From NCBI RefSeq assembly GCF_949628265.1, contig NC_088789.1:13260886-13324885 (forward strand): a stretch of DNA of 64,000 nt. The letters run 5' to 3'. The notes beneath the pieces are model-generated. The model had not been told where the DNA came from. It saw nothing but the letters and a program-made list of their open reading frames with translations, and did no database searches. Source of the DNA: Cloeon dipterum. Its lineage: Eukaryota > Arthropoda > Insecta > Ephemeroptera > Baetidae. A program made the position numbers and the translations under genes. Within the stretch, counting starts at the first letter, position 1. Every line of letters begins with the position of its first letter. Shown here in pieces: positions 11,439-52,315 of the stretch.

Positions 11439-14330
11439 TTATTTGTTAGGTACATTCAGCGTAAAAATTTGGCACCCCAACCTCTTCCCTTCACTATCTG
11501 CACCCTCAGTTCCTGGAGTGTCTTTCTGAGGTGCAAAGGAAAGATCAATACTGGAGCATTCCAGAGCGTGAGCTTTGATTTTGTTGACACGCTCTTTCAA
11601 AATAGACATCTGCAAATTTGACGCCGAACATTCAACACTGAGATCTACTTTACTTTTATGGCAGTTCATAATATGCAGCTCGAGGACGCTTGGATATATT
11701 TTGCAAAAGGGGCAACCGATCCGCAGATGAAAAGACATGTGTTGCGTCAGTGATTTGATAGAATCAAACATCATGCTACACAGTCTGCAGAATGCGACGA
11801 GGTTTTTAATCTTAATCAAGTTAGTATTTTTCTTTTCCATGGAAAGGTATCTGTACAAGCCGCTCACACAGCACCGGGAGTGTTCCGTATAGCTATCCTC
11901 ACTGTGGAATGTTAATTTACAATGTACGCAAGTCATTGCGCCTCTGTGTAATGCAACATGCTCACTGGCCAAAGTGCTGGAAGTGGTGTAGAATGGACAA
12001 TATACGCACACTTTCTTTGCCATGTGTACCAAGATATGAATGGCGACCTTGTCCTCGCTTAAAGTGTCAAGACTGCATTCATCGCACTGGTGGAATTTTT
12101 GGTAGAGACTTTTGATCAGCTTCTTCTCATGTGGTGATCCAAACACTATGGTACAATTCTTGCATCTAAAGGATTGTCCGTCAGTTGATTTGTGCAATTT
12201 GTGACAGCTCATGTTGACAAAATAATTCTCTCGGTGCAGGAAGAGAACTGACTTGTGCACGTCGCAGTAAATACTTTGATTTATATTGCATGAAAGGCAG
12301 CAGGGGGTGAGGTGAACCCGAAAGTGAGCGTCAATTTCTTGTCTTAAGTCATTTTCAAACTTCATTGAGCAGACAAAACAAGATGTTACAGATTTGTGCT
12401 CAGCATTAACAAAAACTCTTTTCAACACGAAGTCCTTGAAAGAGTCAGTTGCCGAAGTATACATGTTTTTTACACTGTTGATCAAATCGTCGTTCTTATA
12501 CTTAATAGCCTCTTTGAACGCGGTCACCGTACGAACGTCTGTTGCTTGCAAACTAAATATTTTCTTGTGAGCATTCAAGCAATGCGACATCAATGAATCT
12601 ACGGGCGCAGAGCAGAGCGGGCACAAGAGCAAAGGATGATTCGATACGTGAATATTCAAGCTTTGTTTGCTCATCATTTCTACCGAGCATTGGAGACACT
12701 GTTCTTTTTTCACAAAAACGTCCAGTAATTGGTTCTCTGCAGCAAGTGACTTTTTAACTGCATTTCTAAACCTCTGCACAACGTTTTTTGTGCAGCCGCG
12801 GAGGTGTTTAATGAGCAAGTTTTCATCACTTATTTGCGCGCCACAACTCTCACACTCAAACTCAAATGAAAGCATGTGCTTTGCAATGTGTTGTTGTATG
12901 TTACTGGAGGGCAGGAGCACGGTTCGGCATGTTTCGCACACTTTTGAAGCCAAGTGGCCAAGTACATGCACAACTAACTCTTCCATACACGTGAAACTTC
13001 TTGGGCACTTATCTAGGGGACAAAAGTGGTAGAAAGTATCAATAGGAATCTCTGCACACTTCCTGAATGAAATTTCGCAAGATGAACATTTGTATATAGC
13101 ACCATCAATCTCATTGAATAGAGTGAGCTTGTGCTGTGTAAAATCTTGATAGTAGTTTTCCTTGTGTTGAAAGAGTGGCACAGAGTGGCTGACGCATTTT
13201 CCCGTTGCACAGGAAGAACAGCAAGGCGTGAAATGGATCATAAAATGCTCCATCACCTCACTATCGTCCAAAATAGGGATTTGGCACATTTTACAATTTT
13301 TTTCAGTGGGATTGTAAATTAGCGTAAATTTTACTGTCCATTCCTTCATTTTCAGCAGATTCTGGTACATCTTGCTAACATCTAACGTGTTGGCGAAAGC
13401 TTTTTTCGTTTCTTTTTCAACCGTTGGTTTTTCAGCATGGAGCGCAGCCCTTTTGATTACGTCCAAGGATGGTCGATCCCTTTCGGCGACAAATGTTGAG
13501 GTTTTTCTATGATCGGAGACGTTCAAGTTTGATGTTGAAGTAACGTTCGAATTTCCCTGCACAACATAGAGTAAGAGAAACTGAATGGGGCAAAACTTTC
13601 ATCCAGCGCATGAAAATGAATGCTGAATATATAGGAAATAAATCTCTCCCTCTACTTGCAAAATCAAAATCAGACCCATAAAGAATTGTTGCAAAGGTTC
13701 GTGAGGCGTAATGAGTTATTTTTGCTAGAAAGTTTAAAAGGCAGTCTGCTATTTTATGTGATGGGATTATGCTATTTTAACATCATACAAATTTTCGCAT
13801 ACTTAATTCCTTAATTGCAAAATCATTAAATAAACTTAAAGGATGGGTATTAGAGATCACAAAATTATTATTTAACAATTAAAAAATCGCATTTAACTCA
13901 TTTGACTTAATAAAATATATTGAGAAATATGAGCCAAAGAAAAGGTATATGTTTCATAAAATGGTCACCCTTCTGACAAGATCTAAGGATTCCGCATTCT
14001 CAGATGAACTTACCTGCGCTAGTGGATGTTTTGAATTTTTCTTAAGGTTTGACGAAGGTCGTGCAGCAAAACGACAGTCAAAATCGTTAGGCCGCGTTCC
14101 AAATTCGGGGTCCTCATCTCCATCTCCCAAGAGCTATGGGACAATTTAATTTTCTTATTTTCCGCATACTTTGTATATATCGTAAAGATAAACGCTTTGT
14201 TATTATTTTAATCTTTTTTATTACAGATTTTTCTATTCACACACATTTTGTCTGTTATTTTGGTCTACTACAGCTATCTTTCACTCAGCTTTATCAATTT
14301 TTAAAAATTTACCTTATTCGTCCGATCCAT
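11439..14330 (-). CDS. Unrecognised Cys/His-rich zinc-finger protein with two tandem ~275-aa units
   Basis: The main exon (11439-13556) encodes 705 residues and begins at a clean acceptor (ttgtgcag), not at a start codon. Upstream on the minus strand, exon 14014-14133 (40 codons, from LLGDGDEDPEFG to KHPLAQ) ends at a consensus donor (CAG|GTAAGT). Exon 14313-14330 or longer (MDRTNK, donor GTAAAT) joins it in phase 0, for a product near 751 aa. The N-terminus is acidic then Ser/Thr-rich and probably disordered. The rest is two related units (roughly residues 105-380 and 410-680). Each has C-x2-C pairs, H-x3-H-(F/L)-TPCCxSC, an H-(K/R)-ENY motif, degenerate C2H2 fingers and a final CPxC...CH. 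The irregular spacing sets it apart from ordinary C2H2 arrays. Probably a nuclear DNA- or protein-binding factor, but I recognise no family. It may extend further 5'. Confidence 0.75.
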
Positions 14331-14399
14331 TTTTTTCTTATCTTCGTTCAGGTTAGATGTCTTCTGCTTGGGAGGAGGGTCATTGAACAAAATATTTTA

Positions 14400-15683
14400 T
14401 AGAAAATACCGAAAATACACGCAATAATTTTTAAAATTTTACTCGTTTCGTGGACAGTTCCAGAGGATTTAAAATTATTACTGAGAGTGGTTAGACCAAC
14501 AACAATAAACAGCAACAGGTACCTTCCGAACATTCCATTTAATGGGAGGGAGGAAGGGATGATGCTATGCGGGGGTGCAGCATAGAAAAGTTTAGCGCCC
14601 CCTTGGTCATGTTGGTAATTTGCTTTTACGGAGCCCGGGAGAGAATATTACTGAAAATACGGGGATAAATACAAAAGATAAAATGGAGTGAAGAAATTTT
14701 TGTAATAAGTTACTGGAGAAGTAACATATATCTCGAGAAAAAATTGAGTTTGTGATCTCTCTTGAAAAAAATACCCATTTTACGCATTTAACAACTAAAC
14801 AAAGCGACAACATAATTTTTTAACTCGTCAACATCAAAATAGGTACTAAAATAGACCGCAATATCTATAACATAAAATAAGTAAAATAATAACACTGGAC
14901 CCTTCAATAAATCTGACTCAAAGGTATTTTTAAGGTTCTACACTACAACATTATATTAATAATATCTTCACTTTTGCTGCAGAGGAATAAAATAGTAATT
15001 TATTGAAAAGTCACACACTACAAGCTTAACTTGAGCTGCTAATAATAAACTAACGAAAACGAAATCTCATGCCCCATCTTTTCTATAGAAAGAGAGAAAG
15101 ATAGATCTCTGTTCGCGCTTGTCCGCTGCTTCACCAGTTGCAGTCATGCTTTGATTAAGGAGAGTAAACCTTTACTCTCCTTAGCTTTGATGAGACATGC
15201 TGCCCTCTTAAGGTGAACGCTTGAATGTACACATGTTCAGCCATGAAACTGCAAGCTGGTAGCGCTCCCTAGCGTCGTGGCGGGGTAGTGTCGATGTGTG
15301 TGGTGTGTGCTGCAAAGTTACTGTACAGCCAAGCAAGAGCGAATCCTCTGCTTGCCCCTCCACCGCTCATTTCGGATTTTCGTTCGTCGCTCGTGTTGAT
15401 GGTTAAAGTCGCAAGCAGGCAGAAATGTATGTCGCGTTTGTCGTCGTGTTGTGTGTGCGGTGAGTTGAGGATGTAACAGGTGAAAATTGCGAAGTGCATA
15501 CAGCAATCGTCGTCCGAATTTGGAGGAGCATCCACGCGTTTCCCAGTGGTCGGCGCCCGAGCATCATGCAGTAAAAACTCGCTCGACTGCGAGGCGCCAC
15601 ACTTGATTTTTATTTTCGTGCTGGCGTTGCCGTTGTTGTTGTGTTGAGAGCCGAGCAGCTACAAGGCACTTCATAAATCCAAG
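14400..15683. other. Divergent intergenic region between zinc-finger gene and Pkn
   Basis: AT-rich to about 15.1 kb, then GC-richer with many TGTG/GTCG stretches up to the Pkn start at 15684, which is likely the Pkn promoter and 5' UTR. It contains the flanked palindrome at 15148-15191. Reading frames here are short and unsupported. Confidence 0.5.
15148..15191. mobile_element. 28-bp perfect palindrome flanked by 8-bp direct repeats
   Basis: Arms TAAGGAGAGTAAA (15156-15168) and its exact reverse complement (15171-15183) are separated by CC. Immediately outside on each side is GCTTTGAT (15148-15155 and 15184-15191). An inverted repeat inside an 8-bp duplication is the footprint of hAT-type insertion, here reduced to the two termini. 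There is no transposase and I have not matched the arms to a known family. Confidence 0.45.
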
Positions 15684-45470
<29,787 letters not shown>

Positions 45471-47115
45471 TACCATCAGGAAGAAACCAAGTCACTTAAA
45501 ACTAACTTATCAAGAGACAGCTCTAATTTAAGTATGCAAATAGATAACCAAGAACTAGAAGCCAAGTGCGATTGTCTTGCTAGAGTGCCTTTAGAAACAC
45601 TTGATCCATTGTGATGACCAACGAGAAACGCCCTAACCGTCCTGTAAAAGTGCTCTCTACTCTTCTGTTTTCTATCCTCTGTCACTTTTTTCCCAGTATT
45701 TCTGATAGCAACACAAAAAATTGGTCAAATGATATAACACACATGCTCAATGTTGAATTTGCCTGGATGTAGCTGCAGCTTTTGTTGCGAATGTTCTGTC
45801 AATGTGCAGGCACCTCTAACTTAAATTTAGCCGCAATTCTCAAGTTCTCAAGTAGGCAAGAATTCCGGCAAAATTGCTGGTGCCTCTTGGCTGAACGTTA
45901 TGTGGGGTTGATGGAAAAAATATATATTTGCGTGTTATGCTCATTATACATTTAATAACCGCAGCTTAAAGTTGTTTGTTTTTAATAATAGATAGCAGCA
46001 CAATGAGTTTTAACTTGTGTTGGATGCTGCTGTCACCCCGTGAATCAAGAATTTATCAAATGAGCCAAACCACATGTGGTGCTTGTGCTCACCTGTTTGC
46101 ATGTTGTCCTGTTGTTTGTCTGGTGCCTTTTGATAAACTGAACCAGTGTCTTATTGAGCCCTGAATTTTGTGTAAATATCTCGGATCGCAGGCTAGGCTA
46201 CGGCTTAAATTGAATAACGCTAATTTTATAGAAAGAGGAAAGAAATGAAATAAAGTTAGGGCTTTCACATTCATACAATTATTTCAGCTTTTTGTGATTA
46301 TAGATTTGTAATTAAACAATTAATCAATTAACTTTTCCTTCAGTTAGAGCGCCAATTTTCTTAAAATACCTGTAAATTATGTTGTATGTTAAAATATTGA
46401 ATTGATTGATTAATTTTATTCTTTAAAGTGTTTTGAATCAAAATTTAGGAGTTGATCTTATCAAACTCTACCAATCGTGTGCAAGTTGATGACACTGTTT
46501 TTTTCAGTCTAGTACTGTGCATAATACTATTATTATTGATGTAATTGGCAGCTTTTGGTTGAATTTCTCTACGCGGCCACCAATAATTAGAAGATGTTAT
46601 TTGCAAGTTCTGTATTAAATGATACACTCAAACATCTGCACGCATCCCTGTGAAGAGGCAGAAATCGACGTGTGCTGTCAATTAATGCATCATGCCATTT
46701 AAAGAAGCAATCTTTTGTAAAAAAATACGTGAGGTAATTTTAACATAATAAAATGCAAAGCCATCTATAACTAGAACAATGTATTATTTAATAAAAATTT
46801 CCTGTTTTTTTAATGTTATTTTTATTTCTTAAAATCTCAAAATAAAAAATTTAACTTAATACATTCAAAGATTTTATAAAAAATATAGTCATGTTTACTG
46901 AGGGGAAAACATCCCCTTTCAAAGCACATCTCATAAAGCCGTGCATAATGCCACAAATATATTCCATACCTCTTGGAATTCAAATGCTAGACACCGCGTT
47001 GGAAGAAGCCTGCAGGGCGCAGACGCACGCTCATTGATTCTGCCTGGGCGAGTTACCCCATCCACCCCATATTTGCGATGTAGGCAACCCTCACACCGGG
47101 CAGAAACAGCAGGCT
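45471..47115. other. Pkn 3' UTR and intergenic region
   Basis: About 0.8 kb of AT-rich sequence after the Pkn stop probably belongs to its 3' UTR, ending near the AATAAA at 46249-46254. From there to 47115 I see nothing but the presumed promoter of the next gene. Confidence 0.45.
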
Positions 47116-48853
47116 ATGCTGTCCAGCAGCAAGTGGCGGTGTTTTCCGAAGGATTTCTTGGGCCTCTCCGCCGCCATGACCGTCTTAAACATGACGCAAC
47201 TCTTCAGATTAGTCTCAGGTAAAAACGCATTGTTAAGGCAAGAACAATTTATCATTCTCACAGAAAATTTGGTTTTTGACAAAACTATACAGGGAAAACG
47301 TATACACCTACGCGCTTCTAAATTTAGAATATTTTTGTACCTTGAATTTGTCGAGCTCATACGGATGGGTACTTCACATTAAGGGCTCTCAAGTATTCTC
47401 AGCATGCAAAAATCTTTTTTATTTTAATTGTTTTAAATATTCATATTCCAGAAGAGACTCCTTGTCGCGAGAGTTCAGATTGCTCTACGTTGCAAGGTTA
47501 TGTTTGCTCGAACAACAGATGCTGTGATGTAAATTATCTCCAAGCGTGCGCCCCAGCAGGTAGTGTCATATAACGTTAACAAAATCATTTGGTTTAAAAA
47601 TGATATTGTACTTGTAGGCATTGGAAATCATGGAAGTAAATGCTATAATGATAACAGTTGCTATAACCCGTCTGATCTTAATTTGGTATGTGCCACAGTC
47701 AACAAAACCTGCAAATGCAGAAGGTCTGTATATTTGAATAAAATTCCTAGAATATCTCGCGAATATGATTGTTTCAGGGGATTTGTCTGGGAAATTGATT
47801 TAAAAAGATGCCACAAATTAGGAGATGATGACTATGGTATGGTTGCAATTCCTAATATTAATTCAACTCATGAGTTTTACTAATATATTGAGCGCCAACA
47901 GGACCAAACAAAATCGGAACAGTCAGTGACCTGATAGGCACCTTAATTTTCATCTTGGGAGTTGGAGCCATGATGTACCTTTTGCTAAAATTATTCTGCA
48001 ATTGGTAAATAAACAAAACTTTTTACAATAAAAAATTGTCTCCTTTTGATTCTGATTTCAGTAGCAAACTCTGGCGCAGAGGCAACGCTGTTCCAAGAGC
48101 TGATATTCCCCGCAGCGAGGGAGACCCTCAATTCATCCCAATGAACAGCGCTCCTGGCACGTGGGTTGCATCATACAGGGGTAAATACAGCCTCCTAATA
48201 AATATTTAGGTGTTTGTTGAGCTGTTTTTACGGCACCAAGACACTATAATTATATATTATGTTCAATCAAAAATGTTGATTATATTATATTTCATTTTAT
48301 TTGAATATACATTCTGCTATAGCAAATAATATTTTTAAATTTTTACTTAGGTTACAAACAAATTTGAAAAGCTTGCAAGTTCTTTAAAATAATACTCGCA
48401 GGGAATCTAGGCACCAAAAATTAATTTTTTTGTATCTTCTGTATATAGTTATATATTCTTTTTTACTTTTTATCCCTTTCCGGAGACAGAGAAGGGCATG
48501 CATTCTTAAAAATTAGAAATCCGAGAAATAAGAAAATTAATGTTTCAGTAATTGGTTCGTTGGACCACTCCCCAAGCTCGCAATTTTCTGGTCGGAACCC
48601 ATCGATGCCGCAGTATCTGCTTTACCCTGGAGCCGCGCCACCCCCCTACGAAGATGCTCTCAAGCACAAGGTCATTCTCAGCAGCTACTGCCAGCCACCC
48701 CTGTCCCCCATGTCGCTGCAGCAGGCGCAGAGCAACGTGCCAATTGAAAGCGACTCCGTTTCAGTCCTTGACGAGCAAACATCAAATCTGCCGAATACAA
48801 TGTTTTCTGAAGACGGCGTCCAGGAGCAGCACGGCGGCACCTCGTCCAGCTAG
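47116..48853 (+). CDS. Single-pass membrane protein with Cys-rich ectodomain and PPPY tail
   Basis: Six exons join in phase: 47116-47218, 47452-47559, 47618-47836, 47902-48004, 48062-48180, 48549-48853; 318 aa. The first exon gives a weakly hydrophobic leader from the ATG at 47116 (signal peptide likely but not strong). The ectodomain has about 16 Cys in two blocks (TPCRESSDCSTLQGYVCSNN, CCDV..., then CYNDNSCYN and CKCRR), in the style of EB or whey-acidic-like extracellular modules. Exon 4 encodes a clear transmembrane helix (LIGTLIFILGVGAMMYLLLK). The cytoplasmic tail contains PGAAPPPYEDALKH, a PPxY motif that binds WW domains of Nedd4-type ligases or Yki-like proteins. No family recognised; a receptor or trafficking adaptor is inference. 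A polyadenylation signal is at 49337-49342. Confidence 0.8.
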
Positions 48854-50291
48854 CAGCATGAGTGGGTGTAATTCGTCTCTTGATAAATTGCAGCGACTGT
48901 CTGAATTTAAGAGGAAGAAATGCACCCACCTATATTTATAATAACATCACCTGCTCTTTAAATTGTGAAGACTCATAATGAGACTTTCATTGATATAAAT
49001 TACATAAAATATAATATGTTCGTTCAGTGTGACTTTGAGAAACTGACACACACAAAATGTCACATAACATTGAATGGATTATGTATATAGTCACGTCTAT
49101 TTTTGTCAACTAATTAAATGAAAGGTACAAGAGGCGATTGAGGCATTTCAGTTGTATGAGGTAGACGCAGGACACAATTAGTGAGAAATTTAATTATATG
49201 AAAAGTGTGAGATTCTGCGTAGAGGATTGTCATCGAAAAAAAATCAATGCTGTATAGATATAGAAGAGCAAAATGAGATAATAATTATATTTGAAATTAA
49301 GCCTAATCAAGTGTATTGAAATTGTTTTAAGTTCTCAATAAACAAAACCCCGCGCAAACAAAACTTAAGCTCTCAATTTTATTACCACAATTACAAAGTT
49401 AGTCAAATAATAATGGCAAATGAAAAGTATATTATGCATAATATATAAAATAAATAAGGCTTAATAAATTTAGCTTATTTTTTTGCAATTATGTTATACA
49501 ATGGAATAATTAGAGTAATTAAATTTTATAGTTGCTTGGTTAACCTTAAATCATAATTATATAAGGCTCAGCTTTGCTTAGGAAATTTCCTTGGAATTAT
49601 ATTTTTAGGGGAGTGCCTTTGACTATATTTTCGTCTTTTTGTTATTATTTTCCATTTTTCAATTTAGAGGAAAAATAGTGATATTTAACCGTAATGGTGT
49701 TTTAACAACACACTATTATTTTTTGAGTTGTTTAGAAAAACAAACATATTATTAAATTGTGGAGAATGACGGATATAATAATATATTATTCTGATAAGAC
49801 AAATATTTTAAAACAAATTAGAAAGCATTCGGAAAATAATAAAGCGTGGGAAATATTGATATAAAAGTATGGCAGACTCACCATTTTCGCCCAACTCACA
49901 CTTCTCGCTAGGATAGGGATTAACATTGAATCTTCCCATCAGGGCGAGAGTGTGAGTGAGCGGAAAGTGTGAGCCACCCATAATAAAAATAATTTTACTA
50001 TTTTTGTATTTTTCCTACAATTTTATTTGGTTGGTCGTCACTGGTCGTCACGTCGTCACTTACTGTGTTGTTTTTCAATGCCGCCAGAAACATGTTTTGT
50101 TATTTGCCATGCGCAATAGCGCTGGCGCTGCAGTCGAAAGCAGCCAGCCATCGGCCATTTTTATTAGTCCGGCTTCCATCTTTACTGACATCGTCGTTCG
50201 TGCGACTCGTGCGTCTGATTCAACACTACACTTTTGAAGACCCCTGAAGGCGAAGAAAACTTCGGAAATTCACACAAATCACCCGTCTGAA
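48854..50291. other. 3' UTR and Aly/REF promoter region
   Basis: AT-rich 3' UTR to about 49.35 kb, then AT-rich intergenic sequence. An imperfect inverted repeat (CTCACACTTCTCGC against GCGAGAGTGTGAG) lies at about 49.90-49.96 kb. The GC content rises before the Aly/REF start. No gene seen. Confidence 0.45.
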
Positions 50292-52315
50292 ATGGCTGAG
50301 AAGATGGAGCTTAGTTTGGACGACATAATCAAGCAAACCAACCAAGGTCGAGGCGGCGGCAGACGCCGCGGCGGTGGTCGCGGTGGTAGAGGAGCGGGCC
50401 GGCGACCCGTCGGCGGTGGCGGCGGCGGCGGTGGCGGTGTTAGAGGCGGAGGAGTTACGAAGAATAAACGTCGTGGAGGCCCTGGTGGCGCAGCAGCTTT
50501 CAAAAGGACTCCCTACGCTAGAGTAAGAGTCAATCCTCTCTTAAGGAGAATCCCATGGGACGTTGGAGACTTAAAATGGCTTTGCGTAGAGAGAAAACGG
50601 TACCCCCGTGAAATGAAACGCGGGGACCGGAAGTGCGACGCCGGCATCGGTGTTTAGCGTTCTGTCTCTCGAATCAGCCAATGTTTTGTCGAGAAAGTTG
50701 CATTGCTGGCGGTGTGGTGACGCCAAATATTGTAAAATCTGTATGATTTTGGTGCATTTGGCTGGGACCTTGAAGGCGTTGCAAGACACCCTCCATGCCC
50801 ACGCAACGCATGCCCTCGCACGTGTCTCGGTCATATTGCTGAATGCCCACCTTATTCTTCACACCACAGGGCGATGTTGAAAGCCAGTGGACGCACGACA
50901 TGTTTGACACATTCGGTGGAAAGAAGGGATTGATGCGCACTGCCGGAGGACTTCCTGGATCCGGAAAACTACTCGTCTCAAATCTTGACTACGGTGTATC
51001 TGACTCGGATATTTCTGTAAGCATCAGAACAAGATCTACGTATCTATCTTGACGAGCTGTGCAAAAGCGATTGATGTGTACAAAGTTGAAAGTGCACAAG
51101 TGGAAATACAAAGGTTTTACGGAAGCTTTCGCTGGGATAATTTGTTCCCCCACGTGATTGATAAGAATATTAATTATGTTGCTATTGTTTGTCCCTCTTG
51201 TGGTGCCACGAGTTAACAAAACCGATTTTCCTTTTTAAAAACATCAAAGAGCTATTATTATTATTATTATAGTTACATTGCCTCTGGTACCTAATGGAAT
51301 TTACCTTGTTAAAATGAAATTTTAATTTACAGACAGCACTTTCTAGTAACCATCAATCGTTTGCAAGCTTTATTGTTTGACCTCTTGTTATCAAGCATTT
51401 TTTAAACCTAATATTTTGTTTGGTCTAGGAGCTTTTCGGTGAATTTGGAAAACTGAGGTCAGCCTCAGTGCATTATGATCGTTCTGGACGTTCCCTGGGA
51501 TCAGCAGATGTTATTTTTGAGAGGAGGGCCGACGCCATCAAGGCCATGAAACAGTACAATGGAGTGCCACTGGATGGTAATATTCGTGCTCATACAAGAT
51601 TCAGTGCCTTTAAATAATCTTAACCTTGTACTTTGCACCTGACTTGAGTAGTTCAAATATTTAATTATTGCAGTTTGAACATTAATCAAAAGTCAATTTC
51701 GTATTTTTGTTTATTTACTGAAAACACGTATCAAAAGCACAGAACACAGCTTAAATCTCTTGTAATTTTGAATAGCGATTGAATGTTCGTTTTAACATGA
51801 ACATTTCAGGCCGTCCAATGAATATCCAGATGCCCACTTCAGAAATCGGCTCCACCGTGAAGATCTCTCAGAGAGTTGGAGGTGGTGCTGGAAACTTCGG
51901 ACGCCGAGGAGGCGCCGCTGGAGGCGCTGCTGGAGGTGGAATGAAGCGAGGTGGAAGGACTGGTATGCTCAATATTTCATCATAAATAAATATTTACAAA
52001 TAAGTTTCTCCCCTTGTTATTTACTAAAACGGTTATTATATTTCTAATTTATAAGAACAGATTTTTTTATCCATGTAAAAGATTTTTATTTATTATTGCT
52101 CGTAGTGAAAAACTGAATTGAAATATATTAAATATTTCTTTATGCTGTGGTATTTAATTAAATATTTATTTGTTCCTTTAGCTGGCGGTGCTGGAGGCAA
52201 ACGAGGTGGCGGCGGCGGCGGCGGCAGGGGAGGGCGTGGCGGCGGAAAAGGCAAGAACAAGACAGCTGAAGAACTTGACGCTGAGCTTGACGCTTACCTG
52301 AATGAAGCTAAGTGA
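50292..52315 (+). CDS. Ref1: Aly/REF mRNA export adaptor (THO complex subunit 4)
   Basis: Nuclear RNA-binding adaptor that couples the TREX complex (UAP56/Hel25E) to the NXF1 export receptor. Five exons join in phase: 50292-50522, 50870-51016, 51429-51576, 51810-51962, 52182-52315, giving 270 aa. At the N-terminus is the UAP56-binding motif [12 protein letters not shown], then an Arg/Gly-rich region (RGG boxes and a poly-Gly run). A single RRM follows ([20 protein letters not shown] as RNP2 side, later [18 protein letters not shown] as RNP1 side). Then come a second RGG region and the C-terminal UAP56-binding motif [14 protein letters not shown]. Domain order and both conserved end motifs match the family exactly. 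The first intron (about 350 bp) contains open but unconserved frames. A polyadenylation signal is at 52365-52370. Confidence 0.95.
51253..51270. repeat. (ATT)n microsatellite
   Basis: Six or so ATT units within intron 2 of the Aly/REF gene. Confidence 0.7.

Noticed and set aside
50279-50503. Pro-rich minus-strand frame
   Set aside because: Antisense of the Gly-rich RGG region of Aly/REF.
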